Below, piece after piece: positions 21,065-24,476 of a stretch of 24,476 bases of DNA. The stretch is from CALIBK01 sp037444165 (GTDB lineage Bacteria; Desulfobacterota; BSN033; UBA1163). The stretch covers positions 1 to 24,476 of the forward strand of contig JBBIMX010000045.1 in assembly GCA_037444165.1 (NCBI GenBank). Direction: 5' to 3'. The notes beneath the pieces were generated by a model. The model was given only the letters and a program-made list of their open reading frames with translations, was not told where the DNA came from and made no database searches. The position numbers and the translations under genes are program-made. Numbering within the stretch: the stretch's first letter is position 1; each line of letters begins with the position of its first letter.

Positions 21065-21985
21065 CTATCCTTCTTTTAGGAAAACTTCGACCTCTTTTCT
21101 ATAAGGAAGGGAGGGTTGGGCGCCCAGTTTGGTGGTAGCGAGGGCTCCGGCGGCATTGGCCCACCTCAGGGATTGTCGAATTGGTTTTCCTTCTGAGAGG
21201 GCACAGGCCAGAGCTCCCATAAAGGCATCTCCTGCAGCGGTCGTATCGACCACCTTCACCTTAAAGGCTTTCATCCAGATCTCTTCATGATCATTTTTAA
21301 AGTAGAGGCCTTTGGGGCCGAGGGTGATCACTACGTTTTTTACTCCCTTTGAAAGAAGTTTTTGAGCGATGTTAGGAAACTCTTTCTCATGGTGAATATG
21401 GAGACCAGCGAGGATTTGGGCCTCTAATTCATTCGGGATAAGATAATCCACCAAAGGAAAGATTTCTTGCGGAACGGAAAGGGGAGGCGAGGGATTAAGC
21501 AGGGTTAAGGCGCCATATTTTTTAGCCATCTTTAATCCCCAGTGGACCGTTGAGATCGGGATTTCGAGTTGGGAGACAAAGACTCGAACCGCTTCCCACA
21601 TGAGGGAGATTCCTTTTAGGTCTATTATCCTGAGCCACTCGTTTGCTCCACGAAAGACCACGATTCGATTCTCTCCCGTGGGGCCCAATTCAATAAAGGC
21701 CATTCCTGTAGGAATCTTTTTGTCCATGAGAATAGAACGTGCATGAAAACCCGATTTAACCAAATATCGACGGTATGATTTGCCATAAGAATCGTTTCCT
21801 AACTTCGTGATAAAGGAAACTTCCGCTCCTAATCTTTTCGATGCAACGGCCTGGTTAGCTCCTTTTCCGCCGAAAACGACCGTGAACCCATTGGCTTGGA
21901 TCGTCTCTCCTGGCTGGTGAAAACGAGGCACCCTTAGAATCAAATCCACATTTGAACTGCCAAGAACAAGGATTTTACCGGTCAT
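21065..21985 (-). CDS. rbsK: Ribokinase (PfkB family)
   Basis: This 306-aa sugar kinase phosphorylates ribose to ribose 5-phosphate with ATP. Visible are D14 in the N-terminal sugar-binding SSNVDL, the PfkB signature GGKGANQA (39-46), the ribokinase-like NPSPP (164-168), PNE in LIPNELEA (184-186), and the ATP/anion-hole motif DTTAAGDAF (247-255) with catalytic base D253. DTTAAGD, as in E. coli RbsK, favours ribokinase over other PfkB kinases. It overlaps the nucleoside hydrolase gene by 4 nt (ATGA). That coupling supports ribose from nucleosides as the substrate, although deoxyribose or another pentose is possible. Confidence 0.9.
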   Translation of the reverse strand: MTGKILVLGSSNVDLILRVPRFHQPGETIQANGFTVVFGGKGANQAVASKRLGAEVSFITKLGNDSYGKSYRRYLVKSGFHARSILMDKKIPTGMAFIELGPTGENRIVVFRGANEWLRIIDLKGISLMWEAVRVFVSQLEIPISTVHWGLKMAKKYGALTLLNPSPPLSVPQEIFPLVDYLIPNELEAQILAGLHIHHEKEFPNIAQKLLSKGVKNVVITLGPKGLYFKNDHEEIWMKAFKVKVVDTTAAGDAFMGALACALSEGKPIRQSLRWANAAGALATTKLGAQPSLPYRKEVEVFLKEG

Positions 21986-22917
21986 CCCGTTCCCCCTAAA
22001 CTCGAAAGAAAAAGCTCCAAGAATCTTTCCGCCTCTACATTAAGGCAGACATTAAGTTTTGGTCCCTCTGGCCATTCTATGATCCTTCCATAATAAGGCC
22101 CTTCTTCGGTTTCAATCTTAAGGGAGAGTCTTTCGGTTTTCACTAAAGTGGGATCGATGGCGACTCCTACTGCAAGAGGATCATGAAGGAAGATGGTCTC
22201 CCGATTTCTAAACCTTCGGAGGAAAGGGTCATAACCGGTCGCCTGGATAATAAAATTGGAAAAAGGATTTTGAAGGGGTTTTATCTTTTCTTCCATAAAA
22301 TCAGGGGTGAGAAAAACCTGATGGGTGACATCGAGGGGAACCAGGGTAATAGGAATTTCAGACTCGAAGACGATTTGGGCGGCTAAGGGATCAGAGTAGA
22401 GATTGAATTCAGCACAGGGAGTGATATTGCCGCTCGCTCGAACGGCCCCTCCCATAATGACTATCTCTTTGAACCTCTTCATCCCTTCCCCATCTCTTTG
22501 GATTCCCAAGGCTAAATTGGTGAGTGGACCCGTTGCGATCAGAGTCAGTTCTTTTGGCTCTTGCCGAGCCAGGGTTGGAAGGAGTTCCTCTGCCGGGAGA
22601 GAAGAGAGCTTCCAAAAATGATCTTCTTCCCCCATCGGGATATGAGCCCCTCCCAATCCATCTTCTCCATGGACCGAATGGGCATAGAGGGGTTTACCTT
22701 TCAGGGGTTTTTCGGCTCCTTTTGTGATCAGAGGGTGAGAGGCTGGATGGATGAGGGAGAGGACTTTTTGAATATTTTCGAAAACTCGATCCAGGGGGAC
22801 ATTCCCATTGACCCCTGTAATGGCCTTGACCTCTAAAACTGGGGAACGAAAGGCAAGAATTAAAGCCATGGCATCATCGACACCCACATCGCAATCGATC
22901 ACTACTTTTTTTATCAT
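21982..22917 (-). CDS. Inosine-uridine-preferring-type nucleoside hydrolase
   Basis: This 311-aa cytoplasmic hydrolase splits the N-glycosidic bond of ribonucleosides to free base and ribose. The calcium-binding N-terminal motif reads D8-C-D10-V-G-V-D14-D15-A, a slight variant of the usual DTDPGxDDA (V for P). Further family features are MGGAVRASGNITPCAEFN (155-172) with N164, E170 and N172, and H245-D246 in FLHDPLAV. AAAGGTGA precedes the ATG. It is followed by ribokinase with a 4-nt overlap, giving a two-step nucleoside to ribose 5-phosphate route, and is preceded by the phosphate permease at 21 nt. Base specificity (purine or pyrimidine) cannot be assigned. Confidence 0.92.
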   Translation of the reverse strand: MIKKVVIDCDVGVDDAMALILAFRSPVLEVKAITGVNGNVPLDRVFENIQKVLSLIHPASHPLITKGAEKPLKGKPLYAHSVHGEDGLGGAHIPMGEEDHFWKLSSLPAEELLPTLARQEPKELTLIATGPLTNLALGIQRDGEGMKRFKEIVIMGGAVRASGNITPCAEFNLYSDPLAAQIVFESEIPITLVPLDVTHQVFLTPDFMEEKIKPLQNPFSNFIIQATGYDPFLRRFRNRETIFLHDPLAVGVAIDPTLVKTERLSLKIETEEGPYYGRIIEWPEGPKLNVCLNVEAERFLELFLSSLGGTG

Positions 22918-22938
22918 TAAAAATCACCTTTCTGAGGA

Positions 22939-23865
22939 TTAGCGGTAAAATAAAAAGACTAAGATATAACAGAGGATTCCTCCCGTAAGAGGGGTCGAGA
23001 TCCATCCCACCACAATTTCCACAAGGCTCTTAATGCTGACGGCCCGGATTCCCTTTACCAGTCCTACTCCTGCTACGGCTCCAACGACCGACTGAGAGGA
23101 AGAGACCGGAACCCCAACCTGGGTGAATATCCAAACGACAAGGGCCGAACCCAGACCAGCAATAAAGGCGGAGTAGGAATCCATTGCTACAATCTTTCTT
23201 CCTACCGTTTCCATCACCTTTCCACTATACGTAAGAACCCCAAGAGCAATACTCAAACTCCCTATTAAAGCTCCATAAAAAGGAGAGAGGGTCCCAGTGC
23301 TGACATAGACTCCTGTGACATTGGCCACATTATTTGAGCCAAGGGCATAGGCCCCAAAGCAGCCTGAGATGACCAGTCCCCCTTTGATCAGGGCGTCTCG
23401 AAGGAGAGGCCGTGTCAGATATTGGTTGACCAGTCTTCCTAATAGATGGTAGAGAAGATAACTGATGATCAGAGCCCCAACAGGAGTCAATATCCAGCAG
23501 ACCACAATTTTATAGAGTTTGCTGAAGTCGGCTTTTGCCAAATAAAGACCTCCTCCCAGAAGGGCTCCAATGATGGCCTGGGAGGTAGAAGTAGGAAGCC
23601 CAAAATAGGTAAACAGAGTGACCATCATTCCAGCTGATAACGTTGTAAAAAAGGCCATTTTAAGGTCAAGCTTGGAGATTTCTCCAACCGTGGCAAAACA
23701 CTTCTCCCCTTCTAATAAGGCCCCGATGACAACAAAGACCGAAATAAGGAGGGTCGCCTTCCGATAGGTGATGATTTTGGCCCCCACTCCGGTTCCAAAG
23801 AAGTTGGCCGCGTCATTACTTCCAAGGCTCCAACCCATGAAGATTCCAGCTGAAAGTTCCCACAT
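22939..23865 (-). CDS. PiT-family inorganic phosphate permease
   Basis: This 308-aa membrane protein is a short PiT transporter that moves phosphate with H+ or Na+. The two halves carry the duplicated PiT signatures: GSNDAANFFGT (15-25) and GSNNVANVTG (176-185). They also carry duplicated PTSTSQAIIGALLG and PVSSSQSVVGAVAG helical-hairpin motifs. About ten hydrophobic segments are seen. AGGAGA lies 8 nt before the ATG. It lies 34 nt after a DUF47 gene, the regulatory partner found with short PiT proteins in many bacteria and archaea, and 21 nt before the nucleoside hydrolase. Confidence 0.94.
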   Translation of the reverse strand: MWELSAGIFMGWSLGSNDAANFFGTGVGAKIITYRKATLLISVFVVIGALLEGEKCFATVGEISKLDLKMAFFTTLSAGMMVTLFTYFGLPTSTSQAIIGALLGGGLYLAKADFSKLYKIVVCWILTPVGALIISYLLYHLLGRLVNQYLTRPLLRDALIKGGLVISGCFGAYALGSNNVANVTGVYVSTGTLSPFYGALIGSLSIALGVLTYSGKVMETVGRKIVAMDSYSAFIAGLGSALVVWIFTQVGVPVSSSQSVVGAVAGVGLVKGIRAVSIKSLVEIVVGWISTPLTGGILCYILVFLFYR

Positions 23866-23899
23866 CGATGATTCTCCTAAGAGAAACTTGGAACGTCCA

Positions 23900-24476
23900 T
23901 CAGACCTTACTGCTGATTAAAAGAACTTCCAACCAATCCGAAGTATCTTCAATTTGGTCAGACATACTGGTCACCGTATCGAGGCATCGTTTCAGATGGA
24001 TCTTTTCGGCCAGGGAAAGATTGGAGGTATAGATATCCCGGGTGAGCTTCCATTCCTCATCGTCGATAGAGGATTCTGAAATCCCAATTTCTGTGACCCT
24101 CTTTCGGATTAACTCATGATCCCCTTTCTCGAAAAAATTTTCCGTAGCCTCTCTAAGGCAATGAAACATAGGAAGGGTATCATCCATGATCTTGAGGAAT
24201 CTTTTCTTAAATTCTTCAGGGACGTAAGGTCTTTGGCCGAGGAGGAGATCGCAGCAGATCTCAGCATTGTCCGCAATCTGATCCACTTTTTCAACAAAAT
24301 TGTGAATCTCTACCCGAAAGATGGGGAGAAAAGCCCCTCGAAAGAGAATATCCACAATGGCTCGTCGAATATGGTCTGCCTCAGTTTCCAGATGATCTGT
24401 CTTGAGAGCCTCTGCTTTAGCCTCCTCAATCTTTCCATCCATGTAATGACTCATTGTCTTTTGAGCCTGCTCGAGG
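23900..24476 (-). CDS. DUF47 (PhoU-like) phosphate transport regulator, 5' end cut by window edge
   Basis: The visible ~192 codons encode the helical DUF47/PhoU-like protein that accompanies PiT permeases. Typical are ETEADHIRRAI near the first metal-binding helix, FLPIFRVEIHNFVEKVDQIADNAE, and EWKLTRDIYTSNLSLAEKIHLKRCLDTVTSMSDQIEDTSDWLEVLLI near the end (given in fragments). These carry E/D-x3-D patterns for metal ions. The family is about 215 aa, and the frame stays open through the ATG at 24454 to the right edge. The true start therefore lies outside the window and about 20-30 residues are missing. It probably gates the PiT permease in the same operon. Confidence 0.88.
   Translation of the reverse strand, partial: LEQAQKTMSHYMDGKIEEAKAEALKTDHLETEADHIRRAIVDILFRGAFLPIFRVEIHNFVEKVDQIADNAEICCDLLLGQRPYVPEEFKKRFLKIMDDTLPMFHCLREATENFFEKGDHELIRKRVTEIGISESSIDDEEWKLTRDIYTSNLSLAEKIHLKRCLDTVTSMSDQIEDTSDWLEVLLISSKV

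Noticed and set aside
1..24476. CRISPR arrays, tRNA/rRNA genes, integrases or defence systems
   Set aside because: I saw no regularly spaced repeats, no cloverleaf candidate, and no protein with such signatures. The window is metabolic and transport genes throughout.

Overview
The window looks like a piece of chromosome from a strictly anaerobic bacterium. Desulfobacterota (deltaproteobacteria-like) is my best guess from the gene mix and base composition, but no rRNA or other marker confirms it. The oxygen-sensitive, ferredoxin-linked content argues for anaerobic life: a tungsten-type aldehyde:ferredoxin oxidoreductase (AOR), a four-subunit 2-oxoacid:ferredoxin oxidoreductase (OFOR), a 4-hydroxybutyryl-CoA-dehydratase-type Fe-S flavoprotein, an Fe-S old-yellow-enzyme (OYE) and a nickel-pincer LarA-type racemase. 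Nearly all the DNA is coding; no gene-free stretch exceeds 300 bases. I saw no tRNA, rRNA, CRISPR array or complete insertion sequence.

Region 1 (257-9403, minus strand) is one probable operon. Read in the direction of transcription it is: OYE/dienoyl-CoA-reductase-type enzyme, ABC carbohydrate-type binding protein, two permeases, a short-chain dehydrogenase, the ABC ATPase, and AOR. A 10-bp hairpin sits between the binding-protein gene and the first permease. Region 2 (9495-15395, plus strand) is divergent from it: a GntR/FCD repressor, a D-2-hydroxyacid dehydrogenase, the OFOR subunits in the order D-A-B-C with 4-nt overlaps, and the 4-hydroxybutyryl-CoA-dehydratase relative. The 91-bp divergent spacer holds two back-to-back sigma70-like promoters that share a -10 region with an inverted repeat, so the GntR protein probably controls both arms together.

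Region 3 (15404-20963, minus strand) contains a tripartite tricarboxylate-type transporter (receptor, small and large membrane subunits), a DapA-family aldolase/dehydratase directly downstream of it, and upstream a LarA-family racemase/epimerase. A promoter and several inverted repeats lie between larA and the receptor gene. Region 4 (21065 to the right edge, minus strand) is a tight set: a PhoU-like DUF47 protein cut by the edge, a PiT phosphate permease, a nucleoside hydrolase and ribokinase.

Working picture (inference): regions 1 and 2 form a co-regulated module that imports an organic, probably sugar- or polyol-like substrate. It would oxidise a 2-hydroxyacid to a 2-oxoacid, decarboxylate that to an acyl-CoA with ferredoxin reduction, dehydrate or isomerise the acyl-CoA by ketyl-radical chemistry, and reduce an unsaturated product; AOR would handle an aldehyde by-product. 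Region 3 looks like uptake and processing of a hydroxy- or sugar acid. Region 4 looks like nucleoside scavenging tied to phosphate uptake. The OFOR, 4-hydroxybutyryl-CoA-dehydratase-like and hydroxyacid dehydrogenase combination under one GntR switch is the most unusual assembly here; I do not recognise it as a named pathway.
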